64,000 nucleotides of DNA from Arthrobacter sp. PAMC25284 (GTDB lineage Bacteria; Actinomycetota; Actinomycetes; Actinomycetales; Micrococcaceae). A program made the translations under genes and the position numbers. Positions 22,400 through 32,661 of the stretch are shown here, in pieces. The DNA lies in the NCBI RefSeq assembly GCF_019443425.1, contig NZ_CP080382.1:2542001-2606000 (forward strand). The letters are read 5' to 3'. The first letter of the stretch is position 1. Every line of letters begins with the position of its first letter. A model generated the notes under the pieces. That model had not been told where the DNA came from. It made no database searches and was given only the letters and a program-made list of their open reading frames with translations.

Positions 22400-23284
22400 T
22401 TACTTGGCCGGCCGGGTCGCATGTCCGCCGAACTGATTCCGCAGCGCCGAAACCATCTTCATGGCCGGAGAATTGTCCTCACGGGACGAGAACCGGGCAA
22501 AAAGCGCCGCCGTAATGGCGGGCGCCGGTACGGCGTTCGCAATCGCCTCTTCGACGGTCCAGCGCCCTTCGCCCGAATCCTCCACATAATCGTCGATTGA
22601 GGCCAGCCCGGGGTCCTCGTCCAAGGCTTTAACCATCAGATCCAGGAGCCACGAGCGCACCACGGTGCCCTTCTGCCAGGCCCGGAATGTTCCCGGAAGA
22701 TCGGTGATGATGTCCTTCGCAGCAAGCAGTTCGTAGCCCTCTGCGTAGGCCTGCATCAGACCGTATTCAATTCCGTTATGCACCATCTTGGCGTAGTGTC
22801 CGGCGCCGACCGCGCCGACGTGGACGAAGCTGTCCGCACGGTCACCTTCGGGGCGGAGGGCATCAAAGACGGGAAGGGCACGTTCGATGTCCCCGGCTTC
22901 GCCGCCCGCCATCAGGCCGTAGCCGTTCTTCAGTCCCCAGACACCGCCGGAAACACCGCAGTCCACGAACCGGATTCCCTTGTCCGCCAGCGCGGCGGCA
23001 TGTTTTTGGTCTTCGGTGAACCTCGAGTTCCCGCCGTCAATGACAAGATCGCCGGCGTCGAGTTTGCTCCCGAGCTCGGTGATCACAGACTCCGTAATGT
23101 CGCCCGACGGGACCATCACCCAGATCAGCCGCGGAGTCGGAACGGCTGCAATAAGCTCGTCCATGCCCGCCACGTCGGTGACGTCCGGATTGCGGTCCAG
23201 ACCGGTCACCTCGATCCCGGCGTTGCGCAGGCGTTCGCGCATGTTGAAGCCCATTTTTCCGAGGCCGATCAGTCCGATATGCAC
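22400..23284 (-). CDS. gnd: 6-phosphogluconate dehydrogenase (decarboxylating), short form
   Basis: 294 residues. N-terminal Rossmann GLIGLGKMGFNM (4-15), the substrate motif DGGNS, SGGVWGLKNGYGLMAGG, and KMVHNGIEYGLMQAYAEGY with the catalytic Lys. The length and the short C-terminal domain are those of the GntZ/YqeC-type enzyme, which is often NAD-dependent. It converts 6-phosphogluconate to ribulose 5-phosphate. The dnaN-gnd-recF order is common in actinobacteria. Confidence 0.93.
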   Translation of the reverse strand: MHIGLIGLGKMGFNMRERLRNAGIEVTGLDRNPDVTDVAGMDELIAAVPTPRLIWVMVPSGDITESVITELGSKLDAGDLVIDGGNSRFTEDQKHAAALADKGIRFVDCGVSGGVWGLKNGYGLMAGGEAGDIERALPVFDALRPEGDRADSFVHVGAVGAGHYAKMVHNGIEYGLMQAYAEGYELLAAKDIITDLPGTFRAWQKGTVVRSWLLDLMVKALDEDPGLASIDDYVEDSGEGRWTVEEAIANAVPAPAITAALFARFSSREDNSPAMKMVSALRNQFGGHATRPAK

Positions 23285-23403
23285 GGTAGGGGCTCTTTTC
23301 TGCGCTGGTGACGGGCATCGGGACGGGGAATCGGTGCAGTGCCCGATTCCTGGTTGCGTCGGCGGTGTCGCCAGTCCGGAAACCTGGCCAGCGCCGCCTG
23401 GGG

Positions 23404-24528
23404 CTAGTTGGGGAGCCTGACCGGCATGACCAAGTAGCGGTAGTCGCCCTGGTCTTCGCCCTCGGCGTCCTGCTGGGCTGTGATCATGGCCGGTTTAGGG
23501 GCGCTCGTGAAGGAGAACCTGACGTATTTGGATTCGATCACGCTGAGGCCTTCCACGAGATAGTGCGGGTTGAACGCAACCGTGATGTCTTCACCGCTCA
23601 GCAGGGCCTCGAGCTCTTCTGAGGCCTGGGCGTCCTCGCCCGTTCCTGCATCCAGATGCAGCTGGCCTTGGGTGAAGGCCAGCCGGACGGGGGTATTGCG
23701 TTCCGCCACGAGGGAGACGCGACGGACGGCCTCGACGAGTTCCTGGGTCTGTACGGTGGCATGGATGGGGGTCGAATCCGGAAAGAGCGAGCGGATTTTC
23801 GGATAGTCCCCGTCGACCAGGAGCGAAGTGGTGGTCCGGCCGCCACTTTCGAAACCAATAAGCCGGCTGTCGTCGTCGGCGAGGGCAAGATGAATATCCC
23901 CACTGCCGCCAAGGGTCTTCGCCACTTCGTTAAGGGTTTTTGCCTTGACCAGTGCACTTGTGGAAATACCGGGGGTTACTGGTTTCCACGGGACTTCACG
24001 CATGGCCAGCCGGTAGCGGTCGGTCGCGAGCAAGGTGATCAGATCGTCCTCGATCTCCATCCGGACGCCGGTGAGGATCGGCAGGGTGTCGTCCTTGCTG
24101 GCCGCGATAATCACCTGTGAGACGGCCTGGGCGAAAGAGTCGCCCGGAACCGTGCCGCTGATCGGCGGCAAAGCCGGCAGCGGCGGATATTCCGCCTCCG
24201 GCATGGTGGCCAGATGGAAGCTGCTGCGGCGGCAGGTGAGCGTGACTTTGTTGCCGTCGGTTTCAACATCGACGGGTGCAGAGGGCAGGCTTCGGCAGAT
24301 ATCGGCGAGCAGGCGGCCGGAGACCAGAATGGTCCCTTCGGTTGCGACGTCAGCAGCGATTTCGAGCCTGGCAGAGGTCTCATAGTCGAAGCTTGAGAGG
24401 CTCACGGTACCGGCTTCAGCCTTGAGGAGCAGGCCTGAAAGCACGGGAACTGGCGGCCGCGGAGACAACGACCGGGCGGTCCATGTCACGGCTTCTGCCA
24501 GGACGTCCCGGTCGACTCTGAACTTCAC
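23404..24528 (-). CDS. dnaN: DNA polymerase III sliding clamp (beta subunit)
   Basis: 374 residues from GTG 24528 (VKFRVDRDVLAEAVTW). The frame is open further upstream, but the clamp begins here with a weak AGGCGGC site before it. Three clamp domains are present: RPPVPVLSGLLL in domain 1, DDTLPILTGVRMEI in domain 2, and the terminal YRYLVMPVRLPN, the typical clamp C-terminus. It is the processivity factor of the replicase. Confidence 0.97.
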   Translation of the reverse strand: MKFRVDRDVLAEAVTWTARSLSPRPPVPVLSGLLLKAEAGTVSLSSFDYETSARLEIAADVATEGTILVSGRLLADICRSLPSAPVDVETDGNKVTLTCRRSSFHLATMPEAEYPPLPALPPISGTVPGDSFAQAVSQVIIAASKDDTLPILTGVRMEIEDDLITLLATDRYRLAMREVPWKPVTPGISTSALVKAKTLNEVAKTLGGSGDIHLALADDDSRLIGFESGGRTTTSLLVDGDYPKIRSLFPDSTPIHATVQTQELVEAVRRVSLVAERNTPVRLAFTQGQLHLDAGTGEDAQASEELEALLSGEDITVAFNPHYLVEGLSVIESKYVRFSFTSAPKPAMITAQQDAEGEDQGDYRYLVMPVRLPN

Positions 24529-25121
24529 GGAAGGGTGCCGCCTTTCATTGCTGCTGTCACGCAAAAAGTACTTCGAACGATGCCGGAAGGCTGATGCTGC
24601 TGTCCGGTTCCGCCAAAAATGGGAAGTGCACGCCGGCCCAGTTTCCTGCAGTGCACACGCTGAACCACAGAGCGGCGAACTACAAGAAGTGCCCGGACGG
24701 ACGCACTGCAGACAGCTTAGCCCCAAGAAGGGGGTTCTCTCATCCCCGGCTTGGATCTTTGTGGTTCCGATGGGCTTCGCGGCCGCCGGGCCCGAAGGGG
24801 TCCGGGGTCTGCGTGGGGGGTCGGATCGAAACTGTTGTTTGAGGGAATTTCATTTTCTTGGGATTAGTAGTGTTAATAACTGCTGTGGAAACTGTGGATA
24901 ACCTTGTTTCGCGGCAGGATTCCGCGGTTAAGCCCTGTTCACGGATTGTGGGTGGAACGAGTTTTAAACAGGGTGTGGATGGGGACAACTTTTTCGGCCG
25001 ATTCCGTGATCCACAGATGCCTTAAGGGTTTTAAGCCCATTAACGGCGGTTGTCCCCTTAAGTATCCACAGGGTTGTCCACAGGTGCCTGTTAATAAGGT
25101 AGAGGCGTCAGGCCGCGCCGG
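24529..25121. other. oriC: oriC, chromosomal replication origin (dnaA-dnaN intergenic)
   Basis: Non-coding DNA in the standard actinobacterial origin position. DnaA boxes: exact TTATCCACA on minus (24893-24901), exact TTGTCCACA (25074-25082), and near matches GTATCCACA (25062), TGATCCACA (25007) and TGTGGATGG (24974). AT-rich patches occur around 24850-24880 and 25085-25100. The dnaN promoter must also lie here. Confidence 0.9.
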
Positions 25122-26544
25122 TCAGGAATTGCGCTGCTGCTGCTTGATCCGGTTGGTCAGTTCAGTCACTTGGTTGTAGATGACGCGTCGTTCGGCCATC
25201 AGTTCCCGGATCTTCCGATCGGCGTGGATGACGGTGGTGTGATCGCGCCCGCCGAGCTCCTGCCCGATCTTGGGCAACGACATGTCCGTCAGTTCCCGGC
25301 ACAGGTACATCGCAATCTGCCGTGCGGTCACGAGGGTTCGTGTTCGCGACTTACTGCAGAGCTCTTCCATGCTGAGCTTGAAGTAGTCGGCCGTCTGGGT
25401 CAGGATCTGGCCGGAAGTGATTTCCTGGGCGCCGTCATCGGTGATGAGGTCCTTGAGGACCATTTCGGCCAGGGCAACATCCACAGGCTGCCGGTTCAGG
25501 CTGGCGAAGGCCGTCACCCGGATAAGGGCACCCTCAAGTTCGCGGATGTTGCTGGAAATCTTGGAAGCGATGTACTCAAGCGCGTCGTCCGGCGCGGAGA
25601 GACCTTCGCTGAGCGCCTTCTTCCGGAGGATAGCGATCCGGGTTTCAAGCTCGGGAGGCTGAATGTCCGTCAGCAGGCCCCCACTCGAAGCGCGACTTCA
25701 TCCGGTCCTCGAATCCGGCGAGCAGCTTGGGCGGCTGGTCGGAGGTGATAACAACCTGTTTGTTGTTATTGTGCAGGGCGTTGAACGTGTGGAAGAACTC
25801 CTCGAGCGTCCGGTCTTTGCCCGCCAGGAACTGGATGTCATCGATCAGCAACACATCGACGTTGCGGTATGTGGTCTTGAAGCTGGTGCCTTCATCGTCA
25901 CGGATGGAGTTGATGAAGTCGTTGGTGAATTCCTCGGAGTTCACATACCGGACCCGGATCCCGCTGTAGAGACGGCGGGCGTAGTGTCCGATCGCGTGGA
26001 GCAGGTGGGTTTTGCCCAACCCGGAGTCACCGTAGATGAACAGCGGGTTGTAGGCCTTTGCGGGCGCCTCGGCCACGGCCACTGCCGCTGCGTGGGCGAA
26101 CCGGTTGGACGAGCCGATGACGAAGGTGTCGAAGACATACTTCGGGTTGAGGCGGCCGAATTCATGGGAAGTGCTCGGCAGCATTGGCTGCGGCTTGAGT
26201 TCCACCGTCGGATCGGCGGCGAGGGCAAGCTCGACGGCGGGTTCAGGTTCCGTGTGCAGTGGCACCAGATCCGTGTCGACGTCGATCGCGCAGCGGATCT
26301 CATCGGAGAAAACATTCCGTAGGGCGTCGTCGAGAGCTTCCTTGACCTGGGTCTGCAGGACTTCACGCGTGAGTTCGTTGGGGACCGCCACAAGCAGGGT
26401 CGAACCGATCAGGCCCTGGGCCTGGGCCAGGATGACGAAGCCGCGCTGCCGGGGTGAGACACGGTGGTCGTTCTCCAGCAGACTGACAACCCGCCGCCAG
26501 GAACTCCCGACAGTATTGGCTTGGTTGGCTTCGTCTACTGTCAT
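25122..26544 (-). CDS. dnaA: Chromosomal replication initiator DnaA, +1 frameshift near 25676
   Basis: About 474 residues when joined. N-terminal domain I, a linker with acidic residues, AAA+ domain with Walker [10 protein letters not shown] (172-180), Walker B in [15 protein letters not shown], and the DNA-binding signature [14 protein letters not shown] near the end. The frame breaks in the CCCCC run of GGCCCCC (25676-25682). Removing one base gives [17 protein letters not shown], the conserved AAA+ sequence. DnaA binds TTATCCACA boxes at oriC and fires replication. Since dnaA is essential, the break is almost certainly an error. Confidence 0.96.
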
Positions 26545-27007
26545 GAATCAGTTCCTCAAACTTGCTTTGTGTGTATTACGAGCCTCCGGGCGGGCCGGAC
26601 CGGGGGTCCTGGGCCCCGCACAATCCACAGGGTTATGCACAGTCCGTGGATAACGGGCTACTGAGCCACTGTAGGGGATGAATTCGCCAGAAGATAGCTG
26701 GGATCTTCCTGTGGATAATTACATCCGTGTGGTTCGCTTGCGGAGTCCGTGAAGGGATTCATCCACAGGCCGCAGGAGGAGTTAGCCACAGCTGGGGATA
26801 GCCTGCGGCGCGACCCCCAGTTTGACTCTGGAGGGCGGCAAGCCCTAACGTTGTGAAGTCCCATGTGTGCGCTTTACGCCTTGTCTGAATCTTTCCCGAC
26901 GCCCTGCGTCTTGCGAGTTGGGGGAAGCGGCACATACAAAACTTAGCGTCGACCAGTTCTTCCCCTTGATCGGGTGGGCGCACCTTTGATCCACTGGAGT
27001 AACTAAC
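26545..27007. promoter_or_regulatory. dnaA-rpmH divergent intergenic region with DnaA boxes
   Basis: 463 bases without a gene. DnaA boxes: exact TTATCCACA on minus (26710-26718), TTATGCACA (26633-26641), and near matches at 26622, 26645 and 26764. They are well placed for DnaA to control its own promoter and are part of the extended origin. Promoters for dnaA (minus) and rpmH (plus) are expected. Confidence 0.75.
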
Positions 27008-27145
27008 GTGAGCAAGCGGACTTTTCAGCCGAATAACCGCCGTCGAGCCAAGAAGCACGGCTTCCGCCTTCGTATGCGTACCCGTGCCGGCCGTGCCATT
27101 CTGGCAGCCCGTCGTGGCAAGGGCCGCATCGAACTGTCGGCCTAA
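27008..27145 (+). CDS. rpmH: 50S ribosomal protein L34
   Basis: 45 residues from [21 protein letters not shown] then [17 protein letters not shown] and GKGRIELSA. This is L34 in full. It begins the rpmH-rnpA-yidD-yidC-jag-rsmG-parAB cluster, transcribed away from dnaA. Confidence 0.98.
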   Translation: MSKRTFQPNNRRRAKKHGFRLRMRTRAGRAILAARRGKGRIELSA

Positions 27146-27186
27146 ATAACTGACTCGTCGGTCCACATCCCTGTGCGAGTTTAACG

Positions 27187-27591
27187 GTGCTAGCCACCCG
27201 AAACCGTCTGCGGACATCAACCGATTTTTCAACAACCGTACGTTCCGGTGTCCGCAATGGACGCCGGAACGTAGTGTTATATACGGCAGCCCTCGCTGCC
27301 GATCAACCGAGCCGGATCGGATTCATCGTTTCCAAGAGTGTTGGGAACGCTGTGGTCAGGAACCTCGTTAAGAGGAGACTGAGGGAAGCCGGTGCTTTGT
27401 CGTTGCAGAAATACGGCAGTGGGTTCTCCATCGTAGTGCGGGCGCTGCCCGCCGCGGCGGGTGCCAGCTGGGAACAACTGCTCGCAGACTATGACGCCGC
27501 TTTGGAGACAACCATCAAACGGCTCGGTAACCGCGTTTTGGCTTCATCGCTTTCTAACGAGACAACACAGGAAGGGACCCCGCGTGCGTAA
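27187..27591 (+). CDS. rnpA: Ribonuclease P protein component
   Basis: 134 residues, GTG start. Seen: RLRTSTDFSTTVRSG, FIVSKSVGNAVVRN and the RNR-type helix VRNLVKRRLREA. It assists the RNase P RNA in 5' tRNA processing. The end overlaps yidD by 8 bases. Confidence 0.96.
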   Translation: MLATRNRLRTSTDFSTTVRSGVRNGRRNVVLYTAALAADQPSRIGFIVSKSVGNAVVRNLVKRRLREAGALSLQKYGSGFSIVVRALPAAAGASWEQLLADYDAALETTIKRLGNRVLASSLSNETTQEGTPRA

Positions 27592-27979
27592 GTCAACTGC
27601 CGCCGTCGTCCCCCACTTGAAAGCGGGTGCAGCCTGGACCGCCACGGCGATTTGGAACCTGCCCCGCAATATTCTGATTGTGCTGCTCGTTGTATACCGC
27701 AAGCTGGTATCGCCGCTCTACGGACAGGTGTGCCGCTTTTTCCCCAGCTGCTCGGCCTATGCCCTTGAATCAGTCACCGTCCATGGTGCAATTAAAGGAA
27801 GCTGGCTTGCAGTCAGGCGCCTCGGGCGCTGCCATCCCTGGAACGCCGGCGGTGTGGACCATGTCCCCGCCGGGCACCGCGAGTGGCCTGAAGGCCACAC
27901 CCCCACAATTGTTGTGCTGAACAATCCGGACCAGTACCTGAGTGCTCAGACTGATGGACAAGGCCGCAATGCGGCCTGA
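27584..27979 (+). CDS. yidD: Membrane protein insertion efficiency factor YidD
   Basis: 131 residues from GTG 27584, inside the end of rnpA. The core is clear: YRKLVSPLYGQVCRFFPSCS, AYALESVTVHGAIKGSWLAV and RRLGRCHPWNAGGVDHVP. An N-terminal amphipathic extension of about 35 residues and a C-terminal tail of about 30 exceed the minimal family. It aids YidC-dependent insertion. Confidence 0.95.
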   Translation: MRKSTAAVVPHLKAGAAWTATAIWNLPRNILIVLLVVYRKLVSPLYGQVCRFFPSCSAYALESVTVHGAIKGSWLAVRRLGRCHPWNAGGVDHVPAGHREWPEGHTPTIVVLNNPDQYLSAQTDGQGRNAA

Positions 27980-27995
27980 CGAATAGGGATATCGT

Positions 27996-28977
27996 ATGGA
28001 CTTCTTTGAAACAATCATGTTTCCGTTCAAGTGGCTGGTCTCGATCATTATGGTCGGCTTCCACGAGGGGCCTGACTGCCATTGGATTGCCTGAAGCTTC
28101 CGGCTGGACATGGACGCTGTCCATCATCGGGCTGGTGCTGGTGATCCGTGCCGCCCTGATCCCTGTCTTCGTCAAGCAGATCAAGGCCCAGCGCGGCATG
28201 CAGCTGCTGCAGCCGGACCTGAAGAAGCTCCAGGACAAGTACAAGGGCAAGACCGACCAGCTCTCCCGCCAGGCCATGGCGCAGGAACAGATGGCCATGT
28301 ACAAGAAGCACGGCACCAACCCGTTCTCGGCCTGCCTGCCCATGCTGATCCAGATGCCGTTCTTCTTTGCCCTGTTCCAGGTGCTCTCCGGGATCAGCAC
28401 CAATGCCCGCGAAGGTGAAGGTGTGGGGGCGATGAGCCCCGAGCAGGTAGTTCAGTTTGATCAGTCCAGTATCTTTGGCGCCCCGCTGTCCGCGACTCTG
28501 CTTCACGGTACGCCTCCGGGCGGCAACGTAGTAGCCGTCTGGATCCTCTCGATCGTGATGATCCTGGCCATGACGGCCTCACAATTCATTACGCAGAAGC
28601 AGATCATGGCCAAGAACATGTCTGCAGAGGCCATGGCCAGCCCATTCATGCGGCAGCAGAAGATGATGCTCTACATCCTGCCGATCGTGTTTGGCATCGG
28701 CGGTATTAACTTCCCCATCGGCGTCCTGATCTACTGGACCACCACCAACCTTTGGACCATGGCGCAGCAGTTCTTCGTGATACGCCGGATGCCGACGCCG
28801 GGCTCCCCCGCCGCCAAGGCGCTGGCCGAGCGCCGTGCAGCCAAGGGTCTTGCGCCCGCGCCCCTGACCGGCGCGCAGAAGGCCGACGCCGAGGCCGCTG
28901 AAGCCGCCGCGGCGGCGGCAGCCGCAGCCAAGTCCCAGCGCGTTCAGCCGCAACGTAAGAACAGGAAGAAGAAGTAA
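27996..28977 (+). CDS. yidC: Membrane protein insertase YidC, +1 frameshift near 28067
   Basis: About 326 residues when joined. The start ATG 27996 gives MDFFETIMFPFKWLVSIIMV and is followed by a break in GGGGCC (28067-28072). Removing one G gives GFHEGLTAIGLPEASGWTW, as in actinobacterial YidC. The rest has five membrane segments, KKLQDKYKGKTDQ with the QxxM-type cytosolic loop, PFFFALFQVL, and NFPIGVLIYWTTTNLW. The tail is Ala-rich then basic (RKNRKKK). It inserts proteins into the membrane with or without SecYEG. Confidence 0.95.
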
Positions 28978-29597
28978 TGTCCGCCGAGAGCACCGAGCAC
29001 ACTATTTCTGTTGACACCGACCCGGAACGCGACGGTTCCCTCGACGGAGCCGTATCCGCCGGCCAGGATGTCGAGGAAACTGCGGCTTCGACCGACGACG
29101 CGGATGGCACAACCGGCAGGAATGTCTCGGTCGGACGCCTGGAAGAGGAAGGCGACGTAGCCGCCGATTACCTCGAGGAGTTGCTGGACATCGCGGACAT
29201 CGATGGCGATATCGACATCGAGGTCCGTAACGGACGAACCTACATTTCGATCGTGACCGAAGAAGAAACCGCCGGACTTGAGAGCCTTGTCGGCCGAGAT
29301 GGCGAGGTCCTGGAAGCCCTCCAGGAACTGACCCGGCTGGCCGTTCTGTCGGCGACGGAGAACCGCTCGCGTCTCGTGTTGGACATCAACGGCTATCGCG
29401 CCGAGCGTGCCGGCGATCTGCACAAGATCGCGGAAGACGCCGTCGCAGCTGTCAAGGAATCAGGCGCGACCGTGGCACTGGCTCCAATGAGCGCCTACGA
29501 ACGCAAGATCGTTCACGATGCCGTGGCCGAGCTCGGATTCGTCAGCGAATCCGAAGGCGAAGGTGCCGACCGGCACATCGTTATTTCCGCGGACTGA
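28977..29597 (+). CDS. jag: Jag/KhpB family RNA-binding protein (KH and R3H domains)
   Basis: 206 residues. An acidic, low-complexity N-terminus (1-55) precedes a KH-like fold (about 60-140, with GRDGEVLEALQELTRL) and an R3H domain ending in SAYERKIVHDAV. The ATG overlaps the yidC stop region, so the genes are coupled. KhpB proteins bind small RNAs and influence cell elongation in other Gram-positives. Confidence 0.92.
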   Translation: MSAESTEHTISVDTDPERDGSLDGAVSAGQDVEETAASTDDADGTTGRNVSVGRLEEEGDVAADYLEELLDIADIDGDIDIEVRNGRTYISIVTEEETAGLESLVGRDGEVLEALQELTRLAVLSATENRSRLVLDINGYRAERAGDLHKIAEDAVAAVKESGATVALAPMSAYERKIVHDAVAELGFVSESEGEGADRHIVISAD

Positions 29598-29604
29598 CCC
29601 ATCG

Positions 29605-30264
29605 ATGAGTTTGATGATTGATATAACGTCAGCCGAGCTGAAGGCAGCAGAGACCATTTTCGGCGACCGCCTGGATTTGGCGAAACGCTATGTGGAGCAC
29701 CTGGCCACCTCGGGAACCGAACGAGGACTGATCGGTCCGCGCGAAATCCCGCGATTGTGGAGCCGGCATGTGCTCAACTGCGCAGTCATTGAGAACCAGA
29801 TTGCCCACGGCAGCCACGTGGCGGATGTCGGCAGCGGCGCGGGACTGCCAGGCCTATGCCTGGCCATCGCCCGGTCGGATCTCGAACTGACGCTGATTGA
29901 ACCCTTGGAACGCCGAGTGATCTGGCTCCAGGAAGTGGTCGATGATCTGGGCCTAACAAACGTCACGATCATGCGTACCCGCGCCGAACTTGCGGTAGGA
30001 ATGGTGGACGCCGACGTCGTCACGGCCCGCGCCGTCTCCGCGATGACCAATCTGGCCGGCCTGACAATCCCGCTGCTGGCGGGCAAGGGTGAAGTTGTGG
30101 CTATCAAGGGCCGCAGCGCAGGCGAGGAAATCGCCAAGGCTGCCAAAGTGATCCGCAAACTGGGCGGTGTCAGCACCTCGGTGGTGCTGGTGGGTGAGGA
30201 CCTCCTGGAGGAGCCCACTACCGTAGTCCGCATCGTAGTGAACAAGCCTCAAAAGACCGCCTGA
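29605..30264 (+). CDS. rsmG: 16S rRNA (guanine-N7)-methyltransferase RsmG
   Basis: 219 residues from ATG 29605, 7 bases after jag. Seen: WSRHVLNC, the SAM-binding VADVGSGAGLPGLCLAI and LIEPLERRVIWL, and TARAVSAM. It makes m7G527 in 16S rRNA; loss gives low-level streptomycin resistance in many bacteria. The frame is open upstream of the ATG but overlaps jag, so the shorter start is chosen. Confidence 0.95.
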   Translation: MSLMIDITSAELKAAETIFGDRLDLAKRYVEHLATSGTERGLIGPREIPRLWSRHVLNCAVIENQIAHGSHVADVGSGAGLPGLCLAIARSDLELTLIEPLERRVIWLQEVVDDLGLTNVTIMRTRAELAVGMVDADVVTARAVSAMTNLAGLTIPLLAGKGEVVAIKGRSAGEEIAKAAKVIRKLGGVSTSVVLVGEDLLEEPTTVVRIVVNKPQKTA

Positions 30265-30351
30265 CAGCGGGCCCGGCGCCCCCGGAGTCTCCGGGGAAGA
30301 GGTTAGGCTAGTAACCGGCAGTAAGAGCCGAATGAGAGTGAGCGTAACATC

Positions 30352-31419
30352 GTGAGCAGTAGCGAAGCCTCCGCACAACGGATACCTCCGTTTGTGTCCC
30401 TGGGGTCAGCCCGGGCCTTCAGCGTGCCCGCAGCCGCTCATGACTTCTCCGGAAAGCAAACGGGTTCGGTTTCACGTGGTGCCACAATAGCGAGTGTTTC
30501 ACGTGAAACGTCCGTTTCGCCGATCGGCAACGTCTTGGATTCCATCGACGATTCCAGTCCCATTGCCCGGGAGCTTGCCCACGAGAACCGGCGCCGCGAA
30601 CGGTTACTCGGCCGTGAACTGCCCAAACCGGAGCACACCCGGATCTTTACCGTGTCCAACCAGAAGGGCGGGGTCGGCAAGACCACCACGACGGTGAACA
30701 TTGCCGCCGCCCTGGCCGCCGCCGGGCTCAACGTCCTGGTCATTGACATTGATCCGCAGGGAAATGCATCCACCGCACTGGGGATCGAACACCATGCTGA
30801 TGTCGACAGTATCTACGACGTTCTTATCAACGACCTTCCGCTGAAGGACGTTGTGGCCCCATGCCCCGATATTGCGAACCTGATCTGCGCGCCGGCCACG
30901 ATTCATTTGGCCGGCGCGGAAATTGAACTGGTGAGCCTGGTCGCCCGGGAACAGCGACTGCGGCGGGCCATTGATGTCTATTCCAAGGAACGCGTGAAGA
31001 ACGGCGAGGAACGCCTCGACTACATCTTCATTGACTGCCCGCCCAGCCTAGGGCTGCTGACAGTCAATGCGTTCTGCGCCGCCAACGAAGTTCTTATCCC
31101 GATTCAGTGTGAGTACTACGCACTCGAAGGCCTCAGTCAACTGTTGAATAACATCGAAATGATCCAGAAGCACCTGAATGCTGATCTGGTAGTCTCCACT
31201 ATTCTTTTGACCATGTATGACGGTCGCACCAACCTTGCCGCCCAAGTAGCGGCGGAGGTGCGTCAGCATTTCCCGGAAAAGGTTCTTGGGGCTGTCGTGC
31301 CGCGTTCGGTGCGCATCTCGGAAGCGCCGAGTTACCAACAGACCGTAATGACCTACGATCCATCCTCCAGCGGCGCTCTCTCCTATTTGGAAGCCGCATC
31401 TGAAATCGCTGAACGTTAG
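30352..31419 (+). CDS. parA: Chromosome partitioning ATPase ParA
   Basis: 355 residues from GTG 30352. A long N-terminal extension (1-97) precedes the deviant Walker A KGGVGKTT (105-112), DIDPQGNAST, Walker B FIDCPPSLGLLTVNA and PIQCEYYALEGLSQL. It drives segregation of ParB-parS complexes. The extension contains a parS site that is itself translated: bases 30495-30510 encode VSRET (49-53). A degenerate second half-site encodes VSRG (40-43). A later start is conceivable but the frame is uninterrupted from 30352. Confidence 0.93.
   Translation: MSSSEASAQRIPPFVSLGSARAFSVPAAAHDFSGKQTGSVSRGATIASVSRETSVSPIGNVLDSIDDSSPIARELAHENRRRERLLGRELPKPEHTRIFTVSNQKGGVGKTTTTVNIAAALAAAGLNVLVIDIDPQGNASTALGIEHHADVDSIYDVLINDLPLKDVVAPCPDIANLICAPATIHLAGAEIELVSLVAREQRLRRAIDVYSKERVKNGEERLDYIFIDCPPSLGLLTVNAFCAANEVLIPIQCEYYALEGLSQLLNNIEMIQKHLNADLVVSTILLTMYDGRTNLAAQVAAEVRQHFPEKVLGAVVPRSVRISEAPSYQQTVMTYDPSSSGALSYLEAASEIAER
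30468..30483. promoter_or_regulatory. parS: Degenerate parS half-site in parA
   Basis: GGTTTCACGTGGTGCC keeps the left half of the TGTTTCAC-GTGAAACA palindrome but diverges on the right. Weak or decayed site. Confidence 0.4.
30495..30510. promoter_or_regulatory. parS: parS site inside the parA coding sequence
   Basis: TGTTTCACGTGAAACG matches the canonical parS at 15 of 16 positions, in frame in parA. Confidence 0.9.
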
Positions 31420-31486
31420 ACTCGTCCTTAAATTGCACTAGCCAGAGCCGGGTGATGCCGGGCTCTTCCACCGGAGGGATTTATCC

Positions 31487-32648
31487 ATGAGCGATAAGCG
31501 ACGCGGCCTCGGCCGTGGACTTGGCGCACTCATTCCAAGTTCCGCCGCGGCTAGCGCCTCCGGAACTGGGTCGGCACCTCCCCGGCCGGTGGATCTCTTT
31601 TTCCCCGAGGGCCCGCTCGAGAATCTCCGATTTAAAAGATACTGCCGAGACGCTGCTGTCTCCCGAGGAGGAGACTGCCGAAGGCCAGCGTAATGCGCTT
31701 CCGGCTTCAGGCACCTCGGAGTCCGCGTCGTCCCGGAAGGCTTCGGCGATTACGCCGCACGCCGACAACGATGTGGCACGTGAGGAGAACCGGGGAACCG
31801 ACTCCGGATCCGGCGTCGAGCTCATTGCGGTTCCCGGTGTTCGTTTCGCCGAACTAGCAGTCACCGACATCCATCCCAACCGTAAGCAGCCACGTTCTGT
31901 CTTCGATGAGGACGACATGGCGGAGCTCGTTCACTCGGTCAGGGAAATTGGCGTCCTCCAGCCAATTGTGGTCCGTACATCAACGGAAAAGGGTGGCGAA
32001 CCCTACGAACTGGTCATGGGTGAGCGTCGTTGGCGGGCCGTACAGGCGGCCGGCATGGACACCATCCCGGCGATCGTCCGTGACACCACTGATGATGACC
32101 TCCTGCGTGACGCATTGCTGGAAAACCTCCACCGCAGCCAGCTGAACCCGCTCGAAGAGGCAGCGGCATACCAGCAGCTTCTGGAGGATTTCGGCACAAC
32201 TCACGAACAGCTTGCGGACCGGATTGGCCGCTCCCGGCCCCAGGTCTCCAACACCCTCCGGTTGCTGAAACTGCCTCCGCTGGTGCAACGCAGAGTGGCA
32301 GCCAGTGTAATTTCTGCCGGGCATGCGCGTGCGCTCCTGGCGCTTCCTGACGCCGCAGCAATGGAGCGGATGGCACAGAAGATTATCGCGGAGGGTATGT
32401 CCGTTCGCGCCACCGAAGAGGCCGTGACGTTGTACCAGGGTCCTGCGGCGCCGACGAAGAACAACATTCCCCGGCCAGGTGCACGGCACGAGCGCCTCGA
32501 TTACCTGGCATCGTCGCTGTCCGACCGCCTGGACACCAATGTCAAGATCTCGCTCGGCGCGCGTAAGGGCCGGGTCAGCATCGAGTTCGCGAGCGTCGAG
32601 GATTTGAACCGGATTATGGATGTCCTGTCACCCGGAGCTTCGGGCTAG
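31487..32648 (+). CDS. parB: Chromosome partitioning protein ParB, +1 frameshift near 31609
   Basis: About 386 residues when joined. The N-terminus [19 protein letters not shown] is the standard ParB start. A break in GGGCCC (31609-31614) separates it from the rest; removing one base gives [15 protein letters not shown]. Then come the ParB/Srx CTPase domain with HPNRKQPR and [15 protein letters not shown], the [15 protein letters not shown] segment, the helix-turn-helix [27 protein letters not shown] region and the C-terminal dimer domain. It binds parS and spreads as a CTP-dependent clamp. Confidence 0.94.
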
Positions 32649-32661
32649 TTCGTTGTTTTTT

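Noticed and set aside
24529..24726. Longer N-terminus for dnaN (start at 24726)
   Set aside because: The added 66 residues overlap oriC and are unlike any clamp. The clamp fold begins at VKFRVDRD.
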